20,041 nucleotides of DNA from Bacillota bacterium (GCA_023402355.1 JAEXCG010000019.1:1-20041); one strand, 5' to 3'. Positions 1-6,838 are shown, counted from the stretch's first letter. Notes: generated by a model from the sequence alone, not told the origin. Program-made: numbers and translations.

Positions 1-704
1 ATGCCCTCGTCCACCAGGATGGAGCCGTTGTACAGCAGACTGTACGTCGCCACGATGCGAAGGTCCGCCTCGCTCCGGTTCAGCCAGAGGGAAAGGGCGC
101 TGCCCTCCCGGTGCTGGCGGGAAAGGATGAGCGGCTTGTCCCATAAATCCTCCGCCCGAACGGCCTCCTTCTTCGCAAGGGGAGCGTCCCGCCGCATCAG
201 CACGCCCCACACGTCCTTTTCCGGAATGCGCAGGTAGTTGTACTTGGAAAGGTCCCTGGGGTCGAAGAGGATGCCGAAGTCGATCAGCCCCTTGTCCAGC
301 TCCTCGGTCACGTCGGCGGAATCGCCGCTGGCGATGTGAACGCGGATTTGGGGGTGCTCCCGCTGCAACGCGCCCGCCGCCCGCGCGAGGATGCGGATGG
401 CGTCCGTTTCGCCCGCGCCGATGTAGATGTCGCCGGCGACCCGCTCGTCGTTCAGGGTGATCTCCCGCTCCGTCTTGTGAACCAGGTCCAGGATCTCCTC
501 CGCACGCTTGCGCAGGATCATGCCCTCTTCCGTGAGCGTGATCTTCCGGTTGCCCCGCAGAAAGAGCTGCTTGCCGAGCTCGTCCTCCAAATCCTTGAGC
601 TGGCGGGAGAGCGTCGGCTGGGAAAGGTGCAGATACTCCGCCGCCCCGGATACGCTCTGTTCCCGCGCGACGGCCAGAAAGTATTGCAGCACGCGCAATT
701 CCAT
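1..704 (-). CDS. LysR-family transcriptional regulator (C-terminus outside window)
   Basis: A DNA-binding regulator that probably controls the divergent operon starting at 847. 234 residues are visible. Residues 1-60 form the LysR winged helix-turn-helix, with the segment AAEYLHLSQPTLSRQLKDLE being typical of the recognition region. From about residue 90 the periplasmic-binding-like effector domain begins (GDIYIGAGETDAIRIL), with a second lobe reaching the window edge. The start is the ATG at 704-702, preceded by AGGAGG at 717-712. About 300 residues is usual for the family, so roughly 60 are missing. The effector cannot be read from sequence. The neighbouring flavodoxin and methionine sulfoxide reductase make an oxidant or electrophile signal plausible, which is inference. 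Confidence 0.95.
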   Translation of the reverse strand, partial: MELRVLQYFLAVAREQSVSGAAEYLHLSQPTLSRQLKDLEDELGKQLFLRGNRKITLTEEGMILRKRAEEILDLVHKTEREITLNDERVAGDIYIGAGETDAIRILARAAGALQREHPQIRVHIASGDSADVTEELDKGLIDFGILFDPRDLSKYNYLRIPEKDVWGVLMRRDAPLAKKEAVRAEDLWDKPLILSRQHREGSALSLWLNRSEADLRIVATYSLLYNGSILVDEG

Positions 705-726
705 AACATCGCCTCCTGATAAGGCG

Positions 727-812
727 AGTATAGCACGATCAAAACATAGCTGTAAAGCATATCTGGATATTTACTATAAGTATTTGCTATTTCGTGTGAG
801 CGCCGCTATACT
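727..812. promoter_or_regulatory. Divergent promoters flanking a LysR-type operator
   Basis: Plus strand: TTGCTA (784-789), 17-base spacer, TATACT (807-812), serving the operon at 847. Minus strand: TTTACA (756-751), 18-base spacer, TATACT (732-727), serving the LysR gene. Between them, 767-783 reads ATATTTACTATAAGTAT, an interrupted palindrome (ATA-N-TTA-N3-TAA-N-TAT) of the T-N11-A type bound by LysR proteins. It touches the plus-strand -35 box, the usual place for a LysR activator site. It also lies just upstream of the regulator's own -35. Confidence 0.7.
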
Positions 813-846
813 GAACCCGAAAGGCAGACGGGAGGTTTTCAAGAAG

Positions 847-1347
847 ATGAATGCATTGAAAAAGACCGCGAAAATTTTCGGCGTCGCCGCGCTGCTGATC
901 CTGATGTGCGGCTGCGCTTTAGGCGGCGAACCGCCGCGTCCGGCAGCCGGCGCGGCGGTGGATGCGCCTGAAAAGGACGCCGGCAGAACGGAGGAGGGGT
1001 CCATGAGGCTCCAGGTGCAGAACGGGGATGCGGTGATCGTGTTTGCGCTGAATGACAGCCGCGCTGCGCGGGAGCTGTACGCGCAGCTTCCGCTGACGGT
1101 GGAGGCGGAGGATTTTGGCTTAAACGAAAAGATCTTTTATCCGCCCAAGGAGCTTTCCGCCGAGGATGCGCCGCAGGCGGACGGACAAAAGGGAACGCTG
1201 GCGTATTACGCCCCGTGGGGAGACGTGGTGATGTTCTACGCGCCTTTCGAGCCGAGCGGCAGCCTGTATGCGCTGGGCGAGGCCGTCAGCGGCGTGGAGG
1301 ACATCGGGACGCTCGCCGGAACCCTGGAGATTTCGGCGGCGGAGTGA
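847..1347 (+). CDS. Cyclophilin-like fold lipoprotein
   Basis: 166 residues. Residues 1-23 are a lipoprotein-type signal: basic start, hydrophobic core (GVAALLILM), then CGC, where Cys23 is the likely lipidated residue although the box is not a textbook match. A Pro/Ala/Glu-rich linker follows to about residue 55. The remaining 110 residues resemble the Cyclophil_like2 family: a strand start (MRLQVQNGDAVIVFALNDS), the acidic AEDFGLNEKIFYPP segment and the WGDVVMFYAPF strand. This family is small and of unknown activity and is often found beside flavodoxins. The start at 847 has GGGAGG at 830-835; a longer reading frame upstream lacks a ribosome site. It is the first gene of a LysR-controlled operon. 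Confidence 0.8.
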   Translation: MNALKKTAKIFGVAALLILMCGCALGGEPPRPAAGAAVDAPEKDAGRTEEGSMRLQVQNGDAVIVFALNDSRAARELYAQLPLTVEAEDFGLNEKIFYPPKELSAEDAPQADGQKGTLAYYAPWGDVVMFYAPFEPSGSLYALGEAVSGVEDIGTLAGTLEISAAE

Positions 1348-1381
1348 TTCAAAGCGGTGCGCTTTCAGAGGAGATAGAACA

Positions 1382-2254
1382 ATGAAACGAATCGAGCATC
1401 AAACATTTGACGGGGAGCGGGCGCTCTATGGCGAGCAGGCGCTTCACCTTGTGGATTGCGCCTTTGACGGCCCGGCCGACGGCGAAAGCGCGCTCAAGGA
1501 GTGCCGCGACATCCGGGTGGAAAATACCTATTGCAACCTGCGCTACCCCTTTTGGCACGACCGGGGCCTATACATTCACGGCGCGGAGCTGACGCCCCTT
1601 TGCCGCGCCGCGCTGTGGTATTCCGAGCGCGTGCGCATCGAGAACAGCAAACTGCATGGAATCAAGGCGCTGCGCGAATGCGATGGCGTCACGATTTCGG
1701 ACTGCGACATTCGCTCCGCCGAGTTCGGATGGTCGGTGCGGGGGATCGAAATGCGCCGCAGCACCGCCGAGAGCGAATACTTCATGCTGCGCGCGGAGGA
1801 CCTGCGCCTGTGCGACGTGCGGCTGCAGGGAAAGTACTCCTTCCAGTACGTGCAGAATGCGACCTTTGAGGACTGCGTGCTCGACACGAAGGACGCCTTC
1901 TGGCACGCGAAAAACGTGACGGTTCAAAACAGCGTGATCAGGGGCGAATATCTGGCCTGGTACTCCGACTCTCTTACCCTCGTGCGCTGCAAGATCGTCG
2001 GCACGCAGCCGTTTTGCTACTGCAAGAACCTCAAGCTGATCGACTGCGAGATGGTGGACGCGGACCTTTGCTTTGAAAAGTCCGAGGTGTCCGCGACCCT
2101 CACGGCGCCGGTTCAGAGCATCAAAAACCCGCTTTCCGGCACGATCTTCGCGCCGTCGGTCGGAGAGGTCATCCTGGACGACCCAAACGCCCGGGGACAG
2201 GTCGTTCGCTGGGAACCGGGCGATCGCCGGGGGGAAGAGGCGCCCTGCGCCTGA
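1382..2254 (+). CDS. DUF3737 family protein, right-handed beta-helix type
   Basis: 290 residues matching DUF3737 over its whole length, starting FDGERALYGEQALHLVDCAF and continuing as short repeats of 20-23 residues with recurring pairs such as 'ydC', 'vqNS' and 'lkliDCeM'. These are rungs of a parallel beta-helix, a pectin-lyase-like fold. There is no signal peptide or membrane segment, so it is probably cytoplasmic. Its function is unknown. The ATG at 1382 has AGAGGAG at 1367-1373. It sits 34 bases after the lipoprotein gene and 23 bases before the flavodoxin gene, so all are likely co-transcribed. A cytoplasmic beta-helix of this type could bind or modify a carbohydrate, but no catalytic residues can be assigned. 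Confidence 0.88.
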   Translation: MKRIEHQTFDGERALYGEQALHLVDCAFDGPADGESALKECRDIRVENTYCNLRYPFWHDRGLYIHGAELTPLCRAALWYSERVRIENSKLHGIKALRECDGVTISDCDIRSAEFGWSVRGIEMRRSTAESEYFMLRAEDLRLCDVRLQGKYSFQYVQNATFEDCVLDTKDAFWHAKNVTVQNSVIRGEYLAWYSDSLTLVRCKIVGTQPFCYCKNLKLIDCEMVDADLCFEKSEVSATLTAPVQSIKNPLSGTIFAPSVGEVILDDPNARGQVVRWEPGDRRGEEAPCA

Positions 2255-2277
2255 AAGACGAAAGAGAGGTTTTACGG

Positions 2278-2817
2278 ATGAACAGACAGGTACTCGTGAT
2301 TTCGACCAGCCCGCGCAAGGGCGGCAACTCCGAGATGCTGGCGGACGCGTTTGCGCGCGGAGCCGGTGAGGCGGGGCACAGCGTCGAAAGGATTTCCCTC
2401 CGCGACAGGACCATCGGCTTTTGCCGGGGCTGCCTCGCCTGCCAGAGGACGAAGCGGTGCGTCATCCACGACGACGCCGCGGACATCGCCGCGAAGATGC
2501 GGGATGCGGACGTCCTCCTGTTCGCCACCCCCATTTACTATTACGGAATGAGCGGGCAGATGAAGACGCTGCTCGACCGCGCCAATCCCCTGTTTTCAGA
2601 CGACTACGCCTTCCGGGACATCTACCTGGCGGCGACCGCCGCCGACGAGGAGGAAAGCGCGGCGGACGGCGCGGTCAAGGGGCTGGAGGGCTGGATCTCC
2701 TGCTTTCCCAAGGCGCATCTCGCGGGCACGGTGTTCGGCGGCGGCGTGAACGAGGCGGGGGCGATCGCGGGGAGCCCCGCGCTGCGGGCGGCCTACGAGA
2801 TGGGCCGCGCGATATGA
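2278..2817 (+). CDS. Flavodoxin-family / iron-sulfur flavoprotein-like oxidoreductase
   Basis: 179 residues of the NADPH-dependent FMN reductase/flavodoxin-like fold. TSPRKGGNSE (residues 10-19) is the FMN phosphate loop. ATPIYYYGMSGQMKTLLDR (about 83-101) is the second flavin-binding segment. Between them is CRGCLACQRTKRC (about 48-60), a CX2CX2CX5C pattern that matches the compact cysteine motif of archaeal iron-sulfur flavoprotein (Isf), which binds a [4Fe-4S] cluster and reduces O2 or H2O2. Many bacterial relatives carry the same motif with uncharacterised substrates, often quinones or electrophiles. It has a GAGAGG ribosome site at about 2263-2268 and is co-operonic with DUF3737. Whether a cluster is bound is inferred from the motif alone. 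Confidence 0.88.
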   Translation: MNRQVLVISTSPRKGGNSEMLADAFARGAGEAGHSVERISLRDRTIGFCRGCLACQRTKRCVIHDDAADIAAKMRDADVLLFATPIYYYGMSGQMKTLLDRANPLFSDDYAFRDIYLAATAADEEESAADGAVKGLEGWISCFPKAHLAGTVFGGGVNEAGAIAGSPALRAAYEMGRAI

Positions 2818-2836
2818 ACGAAAGCGAGGGAAGCGC

Positions 2837-3067
2837 ATGGCGGAAGCATCCGATACACGGGGAATTCTGTATCAAAACCTGATGGACGCGGGATGCTGCC
2901 GGGAGACGGCCTGCCGGTGCATGGCGCTGATCGGCGATCGGCGGACGGATGAGCTGACGGCGCTGCTCTCCCGGCATCGGGAGGCGCTGCTGGAGGCGGT
3001 GCACGAAAACCAGAGGCGGATCGACTGCCTCGACTTTCTGCTGCACGACCTTGAAAAAAGAAAATAG
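2837..3067 (+). CDS. Small conserved cysteine-containing protein, 76 residues
   Basis: Encodes 76 residues starting MAEASDTRGILYQNLMDAG. It is predicted helical throughout, with CCRETACRC (about 20-28) in the first half and a C-terminal helix ending DCLDFLLHDLEKRK. Proteins of this size with 'NLmDAGC ... LLsrHRe.LL..vH..Q..IDCLDfL' are recurrent in Firmicutes beside flavodoxin or LysR genes and are usually left hypothetical. No enzyme motif is visible. The cysteines and the operon context suggest a redox-linked or metal-linked accessory role, which is inference. It is the last gene of the operon, 19 bases after the flavodoxin stop, with GAGGG at about 2826-2830, and is followed by a strong terminator. 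Confidence 0.8.
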   Translation: MAEASDTRGILYQNLMDAGCCRETACRCMALIGDRRTDELTALLSRHREALLEAVHENQRRIDCLDFLLHDLEKRK

Positions 3068-3074
3068 AGCCCAA

Positions 3075-3132
3075 TTCCCCCGCCCGTCGGCCGCAGCGTG
3101 TGCGGACGACGGGCGGGGGAACGCTGTTTTTT
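3075..3132. terminator. Bidirectional intrinsic terminator between convergent genes
   Basis: A perfect 15-bp stem pairs 3075-3089 with 3107-3121. An inner CCGCA/TGCGG stem (3091-3095 with 3101-3105) extends it. Six T follow on the plus strand (3127-3132). On the minus strand the A-rich stretch 3054-3064 gives a T-rich tail after a short gap. It serves the plus operon ending at 3067 and the minus msrAB gene ending at 3136. Confidence 0.9.
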
Positions 3133-3135
3133 CGT

Positions 3136-4089
3136 CTATTTTACCAGATCCTTCAGGTCGCCGTAGCCCGCCGCGTCCATCTCATCATAGGGAATGAAGC
3201 GCAGCGCGGCGCTGTTGATGCAGTAGCGCACGCCGCCCGGCGCGTCGCTTTCGCCCTCAAACACGTGCCCCAGATGGCTGCCGCCCGCCCGGCTTCGCAC
3301 CTCGACGCGCCGCATGCCGTGGGAGCGGTCCTCCTTGTACCTGACGACGCCGGGATCGATGGGCGCGGAAAAGGCGGGCCAGCCGCAGGCGCTGTCGAAC
3401 TTGTCCGTGGAGGAGAACAGCGGCTCGCCCGTCGCGGCGTCCACGTAAATCCCTCGATCGCGGTGCGACCAATAGGCGTTCTGAAAGGGCGCCTCGGTCG
3501 CGCCCTGCTGCGTCACGGCGAACTGCTCCGGCGTGAGCTTCTCCTTCAGCGCCTCGCGCGGCGGCCGGGCGTACCGGCCGGGGTCTATACGAGCCCTGGC
3601 CAGCGCGCGGATTTCGCCGGGGAGGATGTGGCAGTAGCCGCCAGGGTTCTTTTCCAGATAGCGCTGATGATATTCCTCCGCCGGGTAAAAGCGCGTAAGC
3701 GGGGCGATCTCGACGCAAAAGCGCTCGTGGTTTTGCCTTTCGATTTCCACGATGCGCTCCACCGTCCGCTGGGATTCCTCGTCCACGGTGTAGATGCCGG
3801 TCTGATACTGCGTGCCCGTGTCGTGGCCCTGCCTGTCGGGGGTGGTCGGGTCGATCACGGAAAAGTAGGCGAAGAGGAGGGCGTCCAGGCTGGTCTTTTC
3901 GGGGTCGTAGGTCACGCGGACCGTCTCGCGATGCCCGGTCGTCCCGCCGCATACCTCCCGATAGGTGGGGTTCTCCGTGCGGCCGTTTGCGTAGCCGCTC
4001 ACGGCGTCCGTCACGCCCGGCAGGGAACGCATGAGCTTTTCAAGCCCCCAAAAACAGCCGCCGGCCAGGTAAATTACACGCTTTGCCAA
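3136..4089 (-). CDS. msrAB: Bifunctional peptide-methionine sulfoxide reductase MsrA-MsrB
   Basis: 317 residues. It reduces methionine-S-sulfoxide (MsrA half, about 1-160) and methionine-R-sulfoxide (MsrB half, about 180-317) in damaged proteins. MsrA shows GGCFWG with catalytic Cys12, and the TGTQYQTGIY and EYHQRYLEKNP motifs. MsrB shows CGWPAF (Cys235), GGSHLGHVF and RYCINSAAL with catalytic Cys290. Cys235 lies 55 residues before Cys290, as recycling and catalytic cysteines do in PilB-type fusions, and the zinc-binding CxxC pairs are absent. No signal peptide is seen, so it acts in the cytoplasm. The start is TTG at 4089-4087 with GAGGGAG just upstream. The frame stays open to 4455 through unrelated recombinase remains, but no start there gives a sensible protein. 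Confidence 0.94.
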   Translation of the reverse strand: MAKRVIYLAGGCFWGLEKLMRSLPGVTDAVSGYANGRTENPTYREVCGGTTGHRETVRVTYDPEKTSLDALLFAYFSVIDPTTPDRQGHDTGTQYQTGIYTVDEESQRTVERIVEIERQNHERFCVEIAPLTRFYPAEEYHQRYLEKNPGGYCHILPGEIRALARARIDPGRYARPPREALKEKLTPEQFAVTQQGATEAPFQNAYWSHRDRGIYVDAATGEPLFSSTDKFDSACGWPAFSAPIDPGVVRYKEDRSHGMRRVEVRSRAGGSHLGHVFEGESDAPGGVRYCINSAALRFIPYDEMDAAGYGDLKDLVK

Positions 4090-4275
4090 TTTTCTCCCTC
4101 GCTTTCCGTTCGTCCTTTCAAGTAGGATTACTGTGCCCGATAGAGCGTCGCTTTTATCCCGCGCCGGGCAGAAGCGACGCGCACGGGCGTTGGGCGCATG
4201 GCGCACGAACGGTTGCCTCGCGCTTTCACGTTGCCGCCGCGCCCATAGCGGGGAGATTTCGGATCGATAAGACAA

Positions 4276-4303
4276 AAAAGGCGACCCTGCCGGATCGCCT
4301 TTT
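4276..4303. terminator. Intrinsic terminator-like hairpin
   Basis: AAAAGGCGA (4276-4284) pairs with TCGCCTTTT (4295-4303) around a 10-base loop. T-rich and A-rich ends make it usable in both directions. On the minus strand it lies just past the recombinase remnant and upstream of msrAB, so it would shield msrAB from island transcription. Confidence 0.75.
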
Positions 4304-4305
4304 CG

Positions 4306-4545
4306 TTTGGTGGAGCGTACCCCTAACAAATCCGAACCTTTTGCCTGATGCCATTGCCGGAGTGGAATGGTTTCCACTCCGGCGGTCACATTCAGTGCAA
4401 AACGCAAGCCGTCATCCAGAACATATACTGAGTTGATGAAAATGTCAACGATCATTTTTCGATGTTCCAGACTATCTGTTTTATCCGATCGTAGATTCTG
4501 CTACCAATGCTCAAAAATTCTTTCGGAATACTGGGTTGTTTGCAG
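4306..4545 (-). pseudogene. Remnant of the C-terminus of a large serine recombinase
   Basis: The minus-strand frame from about 4545 reads SERIFEHW, a TAG stop at 4503-4501, then a stretch including SLEHRKMIVDIFINSVYVLD and DGLRFALNVTAGVETIPL. This closely resembles the end of resolvase/invertase-type large serine recombinases, in which '..eyRk.liD.FvNsVYlyDd....yn....' is the recurrent last segment. The catalytic domain, the recombinase domain and the zinc ribbon are missing, and the frame is interrupted, so it cannot be functional. Its position at one edge of the AT-rich block, opposite a tRNA gene at the other edge, fits the remains of an integrative element. Family assignment rests on about 50 residues read by eye. 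Confidence 0.65.
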
Positions 4546-4563
4546 CCCTGTGCCCGTTTGTGG

Positions 4564-4944
4564 TTACCACACATCTATTAAGTAGAGCTGTTCATGAGGG
4601 GTAACGGGGGAGTGAGGACGAACTCGGCATTCGGGACTGATGAGGGAGAGGAAGGGACAGGATGTGATTGATCCCCAGCAAACTTCTGTGTCAGCGTCCA
4701 TATTGATCGTCAGGCGGACGCCATGCTCGCAGGTATACATCATTACAGCCAGATATCCACTGTCCCGCCCTTCAAGGTAACCTGCCGATCCATCGCTGTA
4801 TGGGGTTCGGACATCTTCAACGCGCCATCTTGCATTCGGATCGATGGATAACACTTGACAGGCGCATGGGGGAGTATCAATAGTGCCATGCAAGGCGAAG
4901 AAGAAAGCCGCAACGCCGCATAGCACGTTTATAAATCGCCGCAT
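4564..4944 (-). CDS. Hypothetical small exported or membrane-anchored protein
   Basis: 126 residues that I do not recognise. Residues 1-20 (MRRFINVLCGVAAFFFALHG) look like a signal peptide or N-terminal anchor. The rest is soluble and has cysteines at about 27, 29, 71, 88 and 95, which in an exported protein could form disulfides. Segments such as GYLAVMMYTCEHGVRLTINM suggest beta-strands. The start ATG at 4944-4942 has GGAAGGG about nine bases upstream. It is the third gene of a minus-strand operon, 60 bases after the gene ending at 5005, with more AT-rich codon use than the flanking chromosome. There is no clear terminator; the recombinase remnant follows at once. Confidence 0.65.
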   Translation of the reverse strand: MRRFINVLCGVAAFFFALHGTIDTPPCACQVLSIDPNARWRVEDVRTPYSDGSAGYLEGRDSGYLAVMMYTCEHGVRLTINMDADTEVCWGSITSCPFLSLISPECRVRPHSPVTPHEQLYLIDVW

Positions 4945-5004
4945 TTTAAGCTACCCTTCCGTTCATTTAGAAACGCGCCGAAATTCAGCTTGCTGGCGCC
5001 ATCG

Positions 5005-5430
5005 TCAAGCGCCCACGACTTTTGTATACAGCGTTGCGCTGTCGGTAGTGGCATCCTTGGACACGTAGCCATAAATCTTCGTTCGGTAAATCATGCCGGG
5101 CGTAGCCGTTGTGTTAGCGGATTTGGTCGCGGACTTTTCCCCGGTTGCAGACCAACTAGCAACTTTTTGCCATTTGCCATCCTGGAAACTCTGTAGTGTG
5201 ATGGTTACCTTGGCATAGGTGCTATCGGCCGACACTGTACCGCTCAGATACACCTTGCCATTGCTGACCGACGTATCGCCATGGATCGACGAGATGAGCA
5301 CATACCTCGGCGATATGTCAGCCTCTTGCACGACGTGATTCGGTGCAATCCGAACCGGCGCCGCCTGTGCGTTGACCGTGCAGCCCATAACCAGCAGTGC
5401 GAGCGCGATCCCGCCCATTTTTCTACTCAT
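5005..5430 (-). CDS. Secreted beta-rich protein, DUF6147-like
   Basis: 141 residues. The N-terminus MSRKMGGIALALLVMGCTVNAQAA is a signal sequence. It could be cut after AQA, or lipidated at Cys17 (VMGC). The mature part is a single domain of alternating strands: SPRYVLISSIHGDTSVSNGK, then VYLSGTVSADSTYAKVTITL, then GKWQKVASWSATGEKSA and a C-terminal MIYRTKIYGYVSKDA. This resembles small extracellular immunoglobulin-like domains annotated DUF6147 in Firmicutes; I am not certain of the family number. No catalytic motif is seen. The start has AGGAGGG seven bases upstream. It lies 31 bases after the stop of the DUF4367-like gene, in the same operon. It may be a surface or matrix protein. Confidence 0.75.
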   Translation of the reverse strand: MSRKMGGIALALLVMGCTVNAQAAPVRIAPNHVVQEADISPRYVLISSIHGDTSVSNGKVYLSGTVSADSTYAKVTITLQSFQDGKWQKVASWSATGEKSATKSANTTATPGMIYRTKIYGYVSKDATTDSATLYTKVVGA

Positions 5431-5461
5431 GATGGTCCCTCCTAATTGTATTGTTTACACG

Positions 5462-6169
5462 TCAATTGACGTGGTTTAACCCATCGACGATTTTTTGTAT
5501 TTCGCCATCCGTTGCATCGGTATCAAAATCCATTTGCACATATGCTTCGCCAACCAATAAGCAGGCGGTTGTGTGGCCACTCTCTGATTTCCAAACGTGT
5601 ATCGTTCCGAATTTGGAATCAACTATATGGTGCTCCGCATGCTCATTATCGTAGTGAGCCGACGCGCCGCAAGGGTAATAATAGTATTGGATCTGCCTCC
5701 CGGCATCGTTAATGTAAGACATATAGAGCATATCGGCGGTCGTGGTATGGTAATTCGATGTGTAACCGCTGGGCATCATGGTAGGCACGACGTAGCCTGT
5801 CAAATCGGCATACCGATCGTAGGTAACAGATTCTACGTGCACCGCCTTCTGCCCAGCAAACACACGCAGAATGGAAGCGCGCAGGCTGTCCGCCATGCCT
5901 TGTACAGACAGGCACATGATGAGCATGACGGCCATGGCCGCAATGCCGAGCCGCTTTAAGCCTTTTTGTAAGCCCATATGTCTTTGGGCATTCGGCTTCG
6001 CGCGGTCCTGAAAGATGACACGATCGACAATTATTTTTCCTTCAACAATATCAATTACATCTTGTTCGTCAATATGGAGTTTTTCTGCCATCATACGATT
6101 AAACTCATAAATGGTGTTGCAAACGGTCGTTGCGGCGCGCTGGTTGCAATCAAATTTGGCTTTTCCCAT
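5462..6169 (-). CDS. Single-pass membrane protein with DUF4367-like outer domain
   Basis: 235 residues. A cytoplasmic part (1-70) contains a short helical region (TIYEFNRMMAEKLHIDEQDV). A single membrane helix follows at about 74-92 (LGIAAMAVMLIMCLSVQG). Residues 110-235 outside the membrane resemble DUF4367: YVVPTMMPSGYTSNY, then MLYMSYINDAGRQIQYYYYP, then a C-terminal VQMDFDTDATDGEIQKIVDG. That layout recalls anti-sigma-like or RsgI-like sensors, but no sigma factor gene is nearby and I do not assign that role. The start is ATG at 6169-6167 with AGGTG spaced about seven bases. An in-frame GTG nine bases earlier overlaps the ribosome site. It is the first gene of a three-gene operon, divergent from the XRE regulator. 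Confidence 0.78.
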   Translation of the reverse strand: MGKAKFDCNQRAATTVCNTIYEFNRMMAEKLHIDEQDVIDIVEGKIIVDRVIFQDRAKPNAQRHMGLQKGLKRLGIAAMAVMLIMCLSVQGMADSLRASILRVFAGQKAVHVESVTYDRYADLTGYVVPTMMPSGYTSNYHTTTADMLYMSYINDAGRQIQYYYYPCGASAHYDNEHAEHHIVDSKFGTIHVWKSESGHTTACLLVGEAYVQMDFDTDATDGEIQKIVDGLNHVN

Positions 6170-6286
6170 ATCGTTCACCTACTTCTCAAAGGTTTAGTAA
6201 TGACAGAGGTACGTCCATAGCGGTTACTAGATGCTCGCCATTAGCTTGATTAACGTAAATTGTGCTAATGATGAACCTTAAGCTCA

Positions 6287-6316
6287 ATGATAACAGCCAT
6301 GGAGAATGAATGTCAA
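6287..6316 (-). promoter_or_regulatory. Promoter of the three-gene minus-strand operon
   Basis: Minus strand: TTGACA (6316-6311), 18-base spacer, TATCAT (6292-6287). The leader before the ATG at 6169 is about 110 bases. The -35 box is one arm of the inverted repeat TGTCAA-N8-TTGACA (6311-6330) shared with the opposite promoter. Confidence 0.7.
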
Positions 6317-6324
6317 GGGGTGTA

Positions 6325-6353
6325 TTGACAAAAGCCCTGGATATGAGTAAAAT
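6325..6353 (+). promoter_or_regulatory. Promoter of the XRE regulator gene
   Basis: TTGACA (6325-6330), 17-base spacer, TAAAAT (6348-6353), which is almost consensus for sigma-70/SigA. The start codon is about 29 bases after the -10. The eight bases between the two opposed -35 boxes leave room for a regulator dimer that would block both promoters, so autorepression is plausible. Confidence 0.75.
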
Positions 6354-6381
6354 TTTGTTATAATAAAGTGGAGTGTGTAAA

Positions 6382-6765
6382 ATGCCTGAACGCAAATACG
6401 TGTACACGCCCGATATGAATCATCGTTTCTTTCTCATTCGCACGGCGCTTGGCAAAACACAGAAAGAGATGGGAGAATCCCTTGGATACTCGCGCGCCAC
6501 GTTCTCTAAGCTGGAGCAATCAGGATTTAAGGTTGAACAAAAAATTGTTGCATTGATGTGTTCTGTGTACGATGTGTCGTATGACTATCTTGTGTTCGGA
6601 GAGGAGCCGATGTTCAACACGGAGACCGCTGAGCGCAAGGCCTGGACGAACTTATATGACGCACTGCCAAAGCCATACAAAGATATGGCCACGATGATGA
6701 TGCAGGGCCTTCTCGACAGGCTATCGAAGAGCGACGATTCTAAAGATGAACCGACCGAAGAATAG
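6382..6765 (+). CDS. XRE-family helix-turn-helix regulator
   Basis: 127 residues. Residues 10-70 are a Cro/CI-type helix-turn-helix: FFLIRTALGKTQKEMGESLG, then YSRATFSKLEQSGFKVEQKI, ending VSYDYLVFGEEPMF, a typical finish for this class. The 45-residue tail (LYDALPKPYKDMATMMMQGL) is probably a helical dimerisation segment. ATG at 6382 is chosen because GTGGAG (6368-6373) is eight bases upstream; a GTG at 6373 is in frame but overlaps that site. It is transcribed away from the exported-protein operon and is the obvious candidate for its control, through the -35 inverted repeat. No protease or antitoxin partner lies beside it. Confidence 0.9.
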   Translation: MPERKYVYTPDMNHRFFLIRTALGKTQKEMGESLGYSRATFSKLEQSGFKVEQKIVALMCSVYDVSYDYLVFGEEPMFNTETAERKAWTNLYDALPKPYKDMATMMMQGLLDRLSKSDDSKDEPTEE

Positions 6766-6797
6766 TTTTTCATAGCTGGTAAGGTATATTGGGATAG

Positions 6798-6838
6798 ATA
6801 AATCATGACCACCCGTTCAACGGGTGGTCATGATTTAT
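6798..6838. repeat. Perfect 18-bp palindrome, TTCAA loop
   Basis: ATAAATCATGACCACCCG (6798-6815) pairs perfectly with 6821-6838 around a five-base loop. It lies 33 bases after the XRE stop. It may terminate that gene, although a T-run is lacking (only TTTAT). The ACCACCCG-ttgaa-CGGGTGGT core on the minus strand recalls subterminal hairpins of IS200/IS605 elements, as I remember them. Confidence 0.85.

Noticed and set aside
4306..4340. A tRNA 3' end (CGCTCCACCA on the minus strand) as an attachment-site remnant
   Set aside because: Only about ten bases match. The upstream part does not form a T-arm (no CC after the loop) and it lies within the recombinase frame.
4090..4455. Extending the msrAB reading frame upstream to 4455 to give a 439-residue protein
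   Set aside because: The extra 122 residues come from recombinase remains, a terminator hairpin and unpatterned sequence. MsrA proteins begin a few residues before GGCFWG, and TTG at 4089 has a ribosome site.
6359..6364. TATAAT near the XRE gene as the -10 for TTGACA at 6325
   Set aside because: The spacer would be 28 bases. TAAAAT at 6348-6353 gives an exact 17-base spacer.
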